From assembly GCF_001591825.1 (NCBI RefSeq), contig NZ_BCVQ01000028.1, forward strand, positions 1-51,343: DNA of 51,343 nucleotides, given 5' to 3'. The notes beneath the pieces are model-generated. The model saw only the letters and a list, made by a program, of their open reading frames with translations. It searched no databases and was not told the DNA's origin. Position numbers and translations under genes: made by a program. Positions 35,936 through 44,104 of the stretch are shown piece by piece. The first letter of the stretch is position 1. The number at the start of each line of letters is the position of its first letter. This DNA is from Rossellomorea vietnamensis NBRC 101237. GTDB lineage: Bacteria; Bacillota; Bacilli; Bacillales; Bacillaceae_B.

Positions 35936-35979
35936 TTGTATATACAAGATATACTCTTATTGTATTCATGTATATACAA
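35936..35979. promoter_or_regulatory. Two TreR operators of treP
   Basis: TTGTATATACAA (35936-35947) and ATGTATATACAA (35968-35979) are 32 bases apart, about three helical turns. They match the operator at 34332 and the known TreR target. The rest of 35791-36496 (706 bases) holds cre-like sites, a possible 42-codon frame and the lytE promoter. Confidence 0.8.
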
Positions 35980-36059
35980 GTTGTCAACGAAAAAGTGTAG
36001 CCGTTTTCATTTTGGACGGCCGGAGTACATGAAAGGGTTGGTGTGTGTGGCAGGGAGGT

Positions 36060-36188
36060 ATGACTTTTTACATGAATTTGTCTTACTATAAACTCAAAGC
36101 ACACATTGAACCATTACAAATGAATCAAAACCTGATGGTCAATGCTTGGAATCCAACTTATAACATGGAGAATGACATTTTCTCATAA
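36060..36188 (+). CDS. Possible small protein, 42 aa
   Basis: An ATG frame of 42 codons with AGGGAGGT directly before it. An inner ATG at 36072 would have the better distance. It contains KLKAHIEPLQMNQNLMVNAW and no membrane segment. I recognise no family. It lies alone in a long gap between treP and lytE, so it could equally be chance or the remnant of a gene. Confidence 0.2.
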   Translation: MTFYMNLSYYKLKAHIEPLQMNQNLMVNAWNPTYNMENDIFS

Positions 36189-36422
36189 ACGGGATAGCGG
36201 AAGCGGAATTTCAGAAGGTGTAGAAGTGTGTTTTCCCACGGTTTTGTAGGGAAGAGCGGTAGTACAGTGAATCTGAGTTTTATGCTGGAATACACTTAGG
36301 ACCAACTTTATATATAGAAAGCTCTCGACTATTAGAAGAGTTGGAAATAGCACCATAAAGTACCAAGTGTGATTATACTGGGGTTTCTTCCTTAATTTTC
36401 TTCAGATAAGAATTTCAGCCTA

Positions 36423-36473
36423 TTAAAATATCAATCTCCTTCAGCCATAATGAACAAGCAACAAAATTCGACA
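36423..36473 (+). promoter_or_regulatory. lytE-like gene promoter with Spo0A-like box
   Basis: TTAAAA (36423-36428), 17 bases, CATAAT (36446-36451), then TTCGACA (36467-36473; TTGTCGAATTT on the other strand), 24 bases before the start codon. Confidence 0.45.
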
Positions 36474-36496
36474 ATATGAATGAAGGAGACATTTTT

Positions 36497-37405
36497 TTGA
36501 AAAAAACAATCATCGCCTTTACTACTGCTGCTCTAATCTCGACAATGGCTGCCAATTCAACGGAAGCGGCTTCTTACCGCGTACAATCAGGTGATTCCCT
36601 TTCCGTGATTGCATATAAATATGATACTTCCGTTTCAAACCTTAAAAACTGGAATAACCTGAGCTCTGATATGATCTATGTGAATCAAGTACTTGAAGTG
36701 TCAGCGCCATCTACCGGGAAAACGTACACCGTCCAATCTGGTGACTATCTTTCAAAAATTGGTGCTAAGTTTGATGTTTATGTTTCTGAATTGAAATCAT
36801 GGAACAACCTGACGAGTGATGTGATTTATCCGGGGCAGACGTTGATCGTTTCGGGAAGTGGAATTAGTACGCCTCCTGCGGGATCAAGTACATACACCGT
36901 TCAATCAGGGGATACCCTATCTCACATTAGCGTGCGCTATGATGTCAGTGTGTCAGACATCATGTCCTGGAACAACCTAAGCTCAAGCACCATTTACGTC
37001 GGTCAAAAGCTTTCAATTAACGGTACATCAGGTGGAGTAACTCAAACTTCATCATTAAACGTCGTCGACATCGCCAAGAAATACGTAGGAACTCCGTACG
37101 CATGGGGAGGCACATCACCATCCGGCTTCGACTGCAGCGGCTTCATCTACTACGTCTTCAACCAAGCAGGACAATCGATTGCACGTACGAACACAGAAGG
37201 CTACTACAGCAAATCAACCTTCGTATCCAGCCCGAAACCAGGCGACCTCGTATTTTTCGAGAACACCTACAAAGCCGGTATCAGCCACATGGGGATCTAC
37301 GTTGGGAACGGGGAATTCATCCACGCATCTGACAGTGGGGTAGTGGTTTCGAAGTTGAGCAATACGTATTGGAATCCTAAGTTTGTTGGGTATAAAAGAT
37401 TTTAA
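36497..37405 (+). CDS. LytE-like endopeptidase, three LysM plus NlpC/P60
   Basis: A 302-aa secreted cell-wall hydrolase. The signal peptide ends in STEAA (about residue 25). Three LysM repeats (about 27-70, 76-119, 132-175), each with a VQSGDxLSxI and W-N-N-L pattern, bind GlcNAc of peptidoglycan. A C-terminal NlpC/P60 domain (about 190-302) has Cys in GFDCSGF, His in GISHMGIYV and a third His in FIHASDSG, so the catalytic triad is complete. This is the layout of B. subtilis LytE (CwlF), a D,L-endopeptidase for elongation and separation. The start TTG 36497 is chosen since GAAGGAGA is 8 bases ahead; ATG 36476 would add residues before the signal peptide. Confidence 0.88.
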   Translation: MKKTIIAFTTAALISTMAANSTEAASYRVQSGDSLSVIAYKYDTSVSNLKNWNNLSSDMIYVNQVLEVSAPSTGKTYTVQSGDYLSKIGAKFDVYVSELKSWNNLTSDVIYPGQTLIVSGSGISTPPAGSSTYTVQSGDTLSHISVRYDVSVSDIMSWNNLSSSTIYVGQKLSINGTSGGVTQTSSLNVVDIAKKYVGTPYAWGGTSPSGFDCSGFIYYVFNQAGQSIARTNTEGYYSKSTFVSSPKPGDLVFFENTYKAGISHMGIYVGNGEFIHASDSGVVVSKLSNTYWNPKFVGYKRF

Positions 37406-37414
37406 GTTTGATTG

Positions 37415-37447
37415 GAACGTCCTGCCTGTTGAGGGTGGGGCGTTTTT
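37415..37447 (+). terminator. Terminator of the LytE-like gene
   Basis: A GC-rich imperfect hairpin (AACGTCC with GGGGCGTT) is followed by TTTTTT. Confidence 0.75.
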
Positions 37448-37457
37448 TAGTTCACAT

Positions 37458-37493
37458 CAAAAAAAACCGCCCGGAATCAAACATCCCGAACGG
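37458..37493 (-). terminator. Terminator of the MFS gene
   Basis: On the - strand CCGTTCGGGA pairs with TTCCGGGCGG (with G-U pairs), followed by eight or more T, just past the MFS stop codon. Confidence 0.8.
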
Positions 37494-37500
37494 CCCTTCC

Positions 37501-38667
37501 TTATTTATAACTAAACACACCTTCAACTCCACGATCATACTTCCAATACATCCAACCACCAAGCACCACGCATGGAGCCACAACAACGGCCATTCCCATA
37601 AATGCCGCACCAGGTGAGATATCATACAAGAAGCCACCGATAAACGTCAGCACCGCCGTACTCAATCCCATTCCAAGGGAAGTGTACACACCTTGGGCAG
37701 CCGGGATATCCTTGCTCTCCAATTCTTCATAAATCAACCGCATAAATGCATAATGGGTCAATCCGAAGGTTAGGGAGTGAAAAAGTTGGGTAAAGATGAA
37801 GACAGGGGTGCTGGGGAAGAGGAACAACAAAGTCCAACGCGTCACAGCAGCCCCTGCTGCTATTATGAACATGACGGAAATGCTCTTTCCTTTTAACAGT
37901 CGGTCGGAAAACGCAAAGAACAGGATTTCCGACAATACGGCAACATTTAAGATTACGCCGATATAAACGGCACTCACATCTAATTCCTTCAAATAAAGAA
38001 CGCCATAATTATAATAAGAAGCATGTGCTCCCTGAATCAAGACAACGATCACCATCGCCCAGACAAACTTACGGGATTTCAGAAGACTCCTGTAAGAAAG
38101 CTTCTCCTGACCACGTGTTCCGCTCATGGACTGTGGTAATTTCGCGAGGGAAGAAAGCAAGATCACGACGATTCCGCCAAACAGAAGATAAATCACGGCC
38201 CCCTCTGTAAAAATCGACGTCAGAAATCCAACCGCAAGCAGTGCGGTCGTATACCCGATCGATCCCCAGGAACGGCTCCGCCCATAATCAATTCCATCTT
38301 CCTTCATCATCACAGCCGCCATGCTCTCTACCATAGGAAGCAGCATTGGATACACAAGGCTGAATAACACCATACACCCGATTACCATCCCGAATGAATC
38401 CATCGGCAGGAACAACAGCAATGCTGCCCCTGAAATCAATACAATCCATCTTGATAACCGTCCCAAAGAAACCGTCTGGCTCAACTTCGGAAATACGAAA
38501 AAGCTCGAAAACGAACGGGAAATCATCCCGACGGCAATCACTGTACTTGCAGCCGAAATAGAGAAATCCTTACTTTCCACTAACCACGCTGTCCAGTAAG
38601 GTATGAAAATCCCCCAAGTAAAAAATATCGCAAAGAACTGAAGTGACAACCACGACTGATTCTTCAA
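37501..38667 (-). CDS. MFS transporter (3-phenylpropionate/HcaT-like)
   Basis: A 388-aa transporter with about twelve membrane segments. GIDYGRSRSWGSIGY after the fourth or fifth segment, and HALTF-like HSLTFGLTHYAFMRLIYEEL near the tenth, are typical of the HcaT/nucleoside:H+ symporter-like branch of the major facilitator superfamily (MFS_1_like). Substrates in bacilli are unknown. It is a single gene between two terminator/promoter regions, with a TTG start 38667 and GGGAG ahead at a long distance. Nothing nearby points to an aromatic-acid pathway. Confidence 0.8.
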   Translation of the reverse strand: MKNQSWLSLQFFAIFFTWGIFIPYWTAWLVESKDFSISAASTVIAVGMISRSFSSFFVFPKLSQTVSLGRLSRWIVLISGAALLLFLPMDSFGMVIGCMVLFSLVYPMLLPMVESMAAVMMKEDGIDYGRSRSWGSIGYTTALLAVGFLTSIFTEGAVIYLLFGGIVVILLSSLAKLPQSMSGTRGQEKLSYRSLLKSRKFVWAMVIVVLIQGAHASYYNYGVLYLKELDVSAVYIGVILNVAVLSEILFFAFSDRLLKGKSISVMFIIAAGAAVTRWTLLFLFPSTPVFIFTQLFHSLTFGLTHYAFMRLIYEELESKDIPAAQGVYTSLGMGLSTAVLTFIGGFLYDISPGAAFMGMAVVVAPCVVLGGWMYWKYDRGVEGVFSYK

Positions 38668-38855
38668 ATCTATCAGATCTCCCTTTATGTAGAGTTGGAA
38701 ATGAATTTACAAACATTGAGTATTATATAGCAGTCATGCATGATATACAACCACAGTAAAGACTGTGTCTTTCGAAATATATCTATCTAAGCAGGACAAT
38801 TCTCATACCAACTAGAAGAAGTAACAACATAATAGAATGGAACAGGGGGCTTTCC

Positions 38856-39380
38856 GTGAAAAAGAAACATGTCGGAATCATATTATTAAGTGTATTACTT
38901 GTAACGGGTCTCGGAGTATATATTGCACTCGGAACGTTAGAAACCAATCCTTTTACAAAAGGAGAAGGGAGCAATGTTTCGACTGAAGGTGTAGAAACAA
39001 GTTCAACCGGAAATGTAAGCAGGGAGGAAAATCCATTCGGTGAGAAAGTTAAAACGCCATTGAGTGAAAAGCTCATCCTGCAGTATATCCATGCGATGAG
39101 TCACCAGAAAGTGAAAGCAGAAGAAAAGTGGTCCTTTTTCGAGATTTCGGATGAACGAATCGACTACTTATTAGCCCAATTAGAGGTGAACAAATACAAT
39201 CATGAATCGACCTACAACGAAATTCTATCCAGATGGAAAGATGGGAACTTTTCAGAAGCTGTCAGTGACCACAATACCATCTGGAGGATCCAGGACGGAA
39301 ATGTCGGAATTGCAACAGACTTACTCTCATCCAAAGAAGAAAAGGCCTATCTGGAAAGCAGAAAAAAAGAATCCAGATAA
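38856..39380 (+). CDS. Membrane-anchored hypothetical protein (possibly DUF6241)
   Basis: A 174-aa protein with one N-terminal membrane segment (about 6-26), a Ser/Thr/Gly-rich linker (30-60) and a C-terminal helical domain. The domain contains LILQYIHAMSHQKVKAEEKWSFFEIS and ILSRWKDGNFSEAVSDHNTIW. From memory it resembles DUF6241 proteins of bacilli, of unknown function. The topology would place the domain outside the cell. The start is GTG 38856 with GGGGG ahead. A small gene follows at 39456. Confidence 0.6.
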   Translation: MKKKHVGIILLSVLLVTGLGVYIALGTLETNPFTKGEGSNVSTEGVETSSTGNVSREENPFGEKVKTPLSEKLILQYIHAMSHQKVKAEEKWSFFEISDERIDYLLAQLEVNKYNHESTYNEILSRWKDGNFSEAVSDHNTIWRIQDGNVGIATDLLSSKEEKAYLESRKKESR

Positions 39381-39455
39381 TTTTAAGAAATTTGGTTTTA
39401 AACACATAAAATGGGGAAAAGTCTACTACATTTTACAAAAAGGAGGGTGAGCACC

Positions 39456-39581
39456 ATGTCCATGATTTATTCAAAAGCGCGTGAGTTGTTTGAAAGAGAT
39501 GCCAAGGAAAATAATGAACTGGAAGCTGCAAGAGTAAGAAAGTATCGGAGATTGAAGCCTGTCCCAAGCGCCAAAAAATAA
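39456..39581 (+). CDS. Small basic protein, 41 aa, unknown
   Basis: A 41-aa frame with an excellent ribosome site (AGGAGGGTGAG) ahead of ATG 39456. It contains SKARELFERDAKENNELEAARVRK, likely one long amphipathic helix, and a basic tail RRLKPVPSAKK. A terminator follows 27 bases after the stop. Site, composition and terminator make it a real gene; the function is unknown. Confidence 0.6.
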   Translation: MSMIYSKARELFERDAKENNELEAARVRKYRRLKPVPSAKK

Positions 39582-39608
39582 ATAATATGAAATTCAAATA
39601 ATATATTT

Positions 39609-39645
39609 AAACCAGACTATGGGACAAAGTAGGCTGGTTTTTTTG
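39609..39645 (+). terminator. Terminator of the small gene
   Basis: AAACCAGACTA and TAGGCTGGTTT pair with one mismatch, followed by a run of T. Confidence 0.8.
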
Positions 39646-39760
39646 TGTTGAGAAAACATTTCCTTTTGTCTGGGTTTAAGTTAGAATAACGGAATATGCT
39701 ATAACATCTATTCATCTACTAAAATATACATTTCGAAAACAAAAGAGAGGGGGGAGCCAG

Positions 39761-40663
39761 TTGGCACGATTATACACCGCTCTAATCGGCTTAAGCCTGA
39801 TATGGGGAATGTCTTTCGTCTTTATAAAATGGTTAGTAGAACCGGCAGGAGTGTGGGGGACGGTGTTTTTACGGTGTCTTGCAGGGGCACTCGTTCTTCT
39901 TCCGATCTTTTTCATACAGAGGAAACGAGAAGGGAAGAAATCACTTCCTTTATGGAAACTCCTGGTTGTGGGGATCGGCAATGCGGCTCTACCGTGGACC
40001 CTGATCGCCTTAAGTGAAACGCAAATCAACAGCAATACGGCTTCCATCCTGAATGCAACCACGCCGATTTGGACGGGATTGGTTGGGTTTTTATTCTTCT
40101 CGGTTGTATTGACGGGGTTTCAATGGATCGGGATCCTGGTCGGTTTCATCGGCATCCTCGTGCTGATGAACTTTGAAGTGAGCGGTATCTTCTCGTCTGA
40201 TTTTGTCGGGGTGGGAACGATGATTTTGGCTACGATGAGCTACGCGTTTGCTTCTCAGTTCACGAAGAAATATCTGGCAGGAACGAGTGTAGTCGTCATC
40301 TCGACCTTTCAGCTGTTGATCGGGGCCGCGTTCGGGTTTGTCGGCATGATGATAACGGATCCCATCTCTGTCAGTGATTTAGCGTCAGGTGAGGTCATCC
40401 TCGGTATTCTTGGCCTGGGCTGTCTCGGGTCTGGTGTGGCGACGCTTCTGTATTTCTACATCATGACCAACGGAAGCCCCGAATTTGCCTCGACTGTGAC
40501 ATACCTGATTCCGGGTACGGCGATGATCTGGGGATTCGTGCTTCTAAGGGAACCCGTGACCCACAATCTCATCTTAGGCCTGCTCATCATATTCGCAGGG
40601 GTTTTCCTATCGTCCAGAAAATCAAAAAAAATCATCACATCCCTGCCGGCAGGGACGAGGTAA
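39761..40663 (+). CDS. EamA/DMT-family transporter
   Basis: A 300-aa membrane protein with about ten membrane segments in two EamA repeats (about 1-140 and 150-290). It contains SLIWGMSFVFIKWLV at the N-terminus, SNTASILNATTPIWTGLVGFLFF, and a similar second half with YLIPGTAMIWGFVLLREPVT. Family members export amino acids or other metabolites; this one cannot be assigned. The start TTG 39761 has GGGGGGAG ahead. It is single, and I see no clear terminator. A CAAACGTTTG palindrome (about 40675) just behind it may be an operator for a nearby gene. Confidence 0.82.
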   Translation: MARLYTALIGLSLIWGMSFVFIKWLVEPAGVWGTVFLRCLAGALVLLPIFFIQRKREGKKSLPLWKLLVVGIGNAALPWTLIALSETQINSNTASILNATTPIWTGLVGFLFFSVVLTGFQWIGILVGFIGILVLMNFEVSGIFSSDFVGVGTMILATMSYAFASQFTKKYLAGTSVVVISTFQLLIGAAFGFVGMMITDPISVSDLASGEVILGILGLGCLGSGVATLLYFYIMTNGSPEFASTVTYLIPGTAMIWGFVLLREPVTHNLILGLLIIFAGVFLSSRKSKKIITSLPAGTR

Positions 40664-40820
40664 GACCTTTAATCAAACGTTTGTTTAGTTTCCGGGCATC
40701 GAAACTCCCTAGAAATTAATGCAAACCAACTTATTTTCATATAAAATGAGTAAGATACATAAGGTAGACTAACGCATAGCTCATGCGATTAAAAATAAAA
40801 CATAAGGATGGTAATTCTAT

Positions 40821-41672
40821 ATGAAAACGGCAATTGTAACGGATAGTACCGCCTACATCCCGAAAGAATTGCGTGATCGACTCAACATACATATGATCCC
40901 TCTAAGCGTCATTTTCGGAGGAGAAACCTATCAAGAAGAAGTTGACATTACGGCAAGTGAATTTTACGAAGAAGTCAGCATCCAGGAAAAGCTTCCCACC
41001 ACTTCACAGCCCCCGGTCGGAAAATTCGTCGAGCTGTTCGAGAAACTTTCCAAGGACTACGATGCCGTCATCTCCATTCACCTATCCAGCGGAATCAGCG
41101 GGACATACCAAGGTGCCGTGCAGGCAGGTGAAATGGTCCAGAGCATTAAAGTATACCCATACGACTCAGAGATCAGCTGCATGATCCAAGGCTTTTACGC
41201 CATCGAAGGGGCCAAGCTTGCCCGTGATGGAAAAACGGCAGAAGAAATCGTTGGATTATTGGACGAAATGAAAGAATCTGTACAAGCCTACTTCATGGTG
41301 GACGATCTTGCCCATCTGCAGCGCGGAGGACGGTTATCCCAAGCACAGGCCATCATCGGAAGCCTGTTACAGGTAAAACCACTGCTGCACTTCGTGGACA
41401 AAGTCATTGTCCCATTTGAAAAAATCCGCACAAAAAAGAAAGCATTAAAGCGGGTGGAAGGCATCCTTGAAGAAGCGGTGAAGTCCGGTGAAACCTATCA
41501 AGCTTCCATTATCCATGCCAATCGGGAAGACGAAGCGATTGAATGGAAAAACGAGCTCCAGGAGAAGTATCCGAACGTGGAATTCAATGTGAGTTACTTC
41601 GGTCCGGTTATCGGGACTCATTTAGGTGAGGGTTCGATGGGGATGGGCTGGGCTCGGAAGATGAGTAGGTAG
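40821..41672 (+). CDS. degV: DegV-family fatty acid binding protein (YviA-like)
   Basis: A 283-aa DegV protein. It has the family start AIVTDSTAYIPKEL, LPTTSQPPVGKF and SIHLSSGISGTYQGA, the loop that holds the fatty acid carboxylate, and late GPVIGTHLGEGSMGMGW. DegV/FakB proteins present fatty acids to the FakA kinase. Its place between degSU and comFA matches yviA of B. subtilis, but here 11 kb of other genes separate it from degU. ATG 40821 has AAGGATGG ahead. Confidence 0.92.
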   Translation: MKTAIVTDSTAYIPKELRDRLNIHMIPLSVIFGGETYQEEVDITASEFYEEVSIQEKLPTTSQPPVGKFVELFEKLSKDYDAVISIHLSSGISGTYQGAVQAGEMVQSIKVYPYDSEISCMIQGFYAIEGAKLARDGKTAEEIVGLLDEMKESVQAYFMVDDLAHLQRGGRLSQAQAIIGSLLQVKPLLHFVDKVIVPFEKIRTKKKALKRVEGILEEAVKSGETYQASIIHANREDEAIEWKNELQEKYPNVEFNVSYFGPVIGTHLGEGSMGMGWARKMSR

Positions 41673-41694
41673 GGGATTGGCTACTGATTTTTGA

Positions 41695-41784
41695 TTTGTA
41701 CCAGGTACAAATGACGTTTGATGTACCAGGTACAAACTTTGCTTAATGTACCTGGTACAAATTGGTCATCATGTACCAGGTACA
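41695..41784. repeat. Four palindromes TGTACCWGGTACA at exact 25-bp period
   Basis: TGTACCAGGTACA or TGTACCTGGTACA begins at 41697, 41722, 41747 and 41772. Three copies continue with AA, the last with CA. The 10-12 bases between copies are unrelated. The first copy extends to the 17-bp palindrome TTTGTACCAGGTACAAA. The array ends 84 bases before the comFA start and fills most of the degV-comFA gap. Confidence 0.95.
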
Positions 41785-41868
41785 CACACTCCCGCACTCT
41801 CTAACGGTGGCAGGATTTTCAACCTCAAATGTAGAATACAACACTATCCAACATAAGGAGTGATGCAG

Positions 41869-43353
41869 TTGCGTTTTGCTTTAATGGATCACAGCTTAAT
41901 CCCTGAACCTCTTTTAAAAGAACCTCACCCCCTTCTCCAAAAAATCTCGGAATTCACTTCCATTCCGCCTCAACCACTCAATCCAGCCTTTCAATTTTCA
42001 GCAGAACTGCAATCCTATCTAAGTGGACGGTCTTTATTAGTGGACGAGATCCCATTTTCAATCAATACTTTGCAAGAACACTATATGAATGGCTATGTCT
42101 CCTATGAAAAAGGTGTGGACGAAAGTCAATGTCATCGCTGTGGAATTAACAAACCTCATCTATTTTCCACCTTCAATTGTTCCAGATGCCACACCGAATG
42201 CACCTATTGCCGGAACTGCATCATGATGGGAAGGGTGTCTGAATGTACACCTCTCATAAGGTGGATTGGTCCAGAACCGGATTCTCCCCCGGGAACGTTC
42301 GACTGGACCGGTACCCTTTCACAGGCGCAAAAAGCTGCCTCGGAACAAATGAAAACTGCCATTCAAGCCAATAACGACCTTCTCGTATGGGCCGTATGCG
42401 GAGCCGGTAAGACGGAGGTGCTTTTCGAAGGAATAGATGAAGCCCTTCAGAAAAACAAGCGAGTTTGCATTGCCGCACCCCGTACAGATGTCATCCTGGA
42501 ACTGTCTCCCCGCCTCCAAAAAGTCTTTCCTCAAACGGGAGTCACCACCCTGTACGGAGGCTCAGAGGAACGACATAGCTATGGTCAACTTGTTCTCTCC
42601 ACTACCCATCAACTCTACAGGTACAAAGAAGCCTTCGATGTCATGATCATAGACGAAGTCGACGCGTTTCCCTATTCCTACGATTCCTCCCTGCAAGGGG
42701 CAGTAGAAAAAGCCAGGAAGCCCCAATCTTCCATCATTCACCTGACAGCAACCCCGGATCAGAAAACGCAACAGGAATGTGCCCGGGGAAAAAGAAACTT
42801 CATTGGAATCCCGGCCCGTTTCCACCGGCATCCGATTCCCCTTCCCAAGTTCGTCTGGTGCGGACTCTGGAAAAAACCCCTGAAGAAAAACCGTATTCCA
42901 CCTGCACTGAAAAAATGGACTTCATTAAGGCTCCAGGGATCCAAACAAGCCCTGATTTTCTTTCCCACTGTCGAACTTATGCAAAAGGCCCTGCCTCTAT
43001 TTCAAGACATGCATCCCCTCATTGAATCGGTTCACGCCGAAGATCCCAAACGAAAAGAAAAAGTAATGAAGATGAGACAGGGAGAAATTCCGATTCTACT
43101 CACGACGACCATTCTAGAACGGGGAGTGACGATTTCGAACATCGATGTGGCCGTCCTTGGGGCAGAAGAAAAGATTTTCACAGAAAGTGCCCTCGTTCAG
43201 ATCGCCGGAAGGGTGGGGAGGAGCGCTGATTATCCAACAGGAGATATTGTGTATTTCCATTACGGCCGCACAAGGGAAATGATCAAGGCACTCCTTCATA
43301 TTGACCAAATGAATAAAGAAGCGGAAAAAAGGGGGTTGCTTCATGGTCACTAA
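41869..43353 (+). CDS. comFA: Competence DNA helicase/translocase ComFA
   Basis: A 494-aa SF2 ATPase thought to drive DNA uptake in competent cells. The N-terminal part has a four-Cys zinc module (CHRCG...CSRCH, then CTYCRNC). Helicase motifs are Walker A AVCGAGKTE, AAPRTDV, the DEAD-like IIDEVDAFPYS, TATPDQ, and LTTTILERGVTISNIDV with a late QIAGRVGRS. TTG 41869 is preferred because AAGGAG is 8 bases ahead; ATG 41863 and GTG 41860 are too near. comFC overlaps the end by 11 bases; there is no comFB as in B. subtilis. I see no ComK box. Confidence 0.92.
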   Translation: MRFALMDHSLIPEPLLKEPHPLLQKISEFTSIPPQPLNPAFQFSAELQSYLSGRSLLVDEIPFSINTLQEHYMNGYVSYEKGVDESQCHRCGINKPHLFSTFNCSRCHTECTYCRNCIMMGRVSECTPLIRWIGPEPDSPPGTFDWTGTLSQAQKAASEQMKTAIQANNDLLVWAVCGAGKTEVLFEGIDEALQKNKRVCIAAPRTDVILELSPRLQKVFPQTGVTTLYGGSEERHSYGQLVLSTTHQLYRYKEAFDVMIIDEVDAFPYSYDSSLQGAVEKARKPQSSIIHLTATPDQKTQQECARGKRNFIGIPARFHRHPIPLPKFVWCGLWKKPLKKNRIPPALKKWTSLRLQGSKQALIFFPTVELMQKALPLFQDMHPLIESVHAEDPKRKEKVMKMRQGEIPILLTTTILERGVTISNIDVAVLGAEEKIFTESALVQIAGRVGRSADYPTGDIVYFHYGRTREMIKALLHIDQMNKEAEKRGLLHGH

Positions 43354-44044
43354 CTGTTTGAATTGTAGTAGCGAAGTCAAAGAGGTGTGGTCGTGGAGGG
43401 GGTTATTCTACAGGGAACCCCAATTTCTGTGTCAGGAATGTAAGAGTCAGTTGGAAAAGATAGAAGGGGAGCGCTGCAGGGGCTGCTCCCGTTCGCTGGA
43501 GACACTGCCTTCCAATCTTGTAAAAGAAGAGATCTGCCTGGACTGCCATCGGTGGGAACTGGATCCCGAGTGGCGGGGAATCCTCCATAAAAACGTTTCA
43601 CTGTATCACTATAATGATTTTCTAAAAGAATACTTGGCCAGATACAAATACCGGGGGGATTATGCACTGGTCAAAGCTTTCTCGCATAGTATTAAATCCT
43701 ATCTTACAAAAATAGAATTTGACCACATCATCCCCATCCCCCTCAGCGATGAACGACTCTATGAAAGAGGGTTCAATCAATCTACCGCTCTACTGGAAGA
43801 AGCAGAGGTCCGTCCCTCACATATCCTCACCCGTTTGCATTCTGAGAAGCAGTCGAAGAAGACGCGTGCGGAGCGTCTTCGGCAGGTGCAGGTTTTTCGG
43901 TTGGGAGAGTGTGATGTGAGGGGCAAGTCGATTCTGCTGTTTGATGATATTTATACGACGGGGACGACATTGAGGCAGGCGGCAAAGTTACTGAAGGAAG
44001 CGGGGGCTGATGAGGTTTCTTCACTGACTCTCGCGAGGGGTTAA
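43343..44044 (+). CDS. comFC: Competence protein ComFC (phosphoribosyltransferase-like)
   Basis: A 233-aa cytoplasmic protein needed for DNA uptake. The N-terminal zinc-like Cys pairs (CLNC, CQEC, CRGC, CLDC) precede a PRTase-like fold with IIPIPLSDERLYERGFNQS, KKTRAERLRQV and the PRPP loop ILLFDDIYTTGTTLRQAA. The start overlaps comFA in another frame, so translation is coupled. One copy of the dispersed repeat (43806-43818) lies inside the frame, encoding EVRPS; the insert-like position is between the fold motifs, in a variable part of the family. Confidence 0.92.
   Translation: MVTNCLNCSSEVKEVWSWRGLFYREPQFLCQECKSQLEKIEGERCRGCSRSLETLPSNLVKEEICLDCHRWELDPEWRGILHKNVSLYHYNDFLKEYLARYKYRGDYALVKAFSHSIKSYLTKIEFDHIIPIPLSDERLYERGFNQSTALLEEAEVRPSHILTRLHSEKQSKKTRAERLRQVQVFRLGECDVRGKSILLFDDIYTTGTTLRQAAKLLKEAGADEVSSLTLARG
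43806..43818. repeat. 13-bp dispersed repeat within comFC
   Basis: AGGTCCGTCCCTC, the complement of the GAGGGACGGACCT found at 26579, 34070 and 34165, lies in frame in the comFC coding sequence. Confidence 0.85.
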
Positions 44045-44104
44045 AGCAATCTCCACTTCTGCCGATATAAAGTGTAAGAGAAGCTTCACCGGGAGGAAAC
44101 AGAT

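Noticed and set aside
41695..41784. The 25-bp-period array as a small CRISPR
   Set aside because: Repeats of 13-17 bases and spacers of 10-12 bases are far too short, and no cas gene is near.
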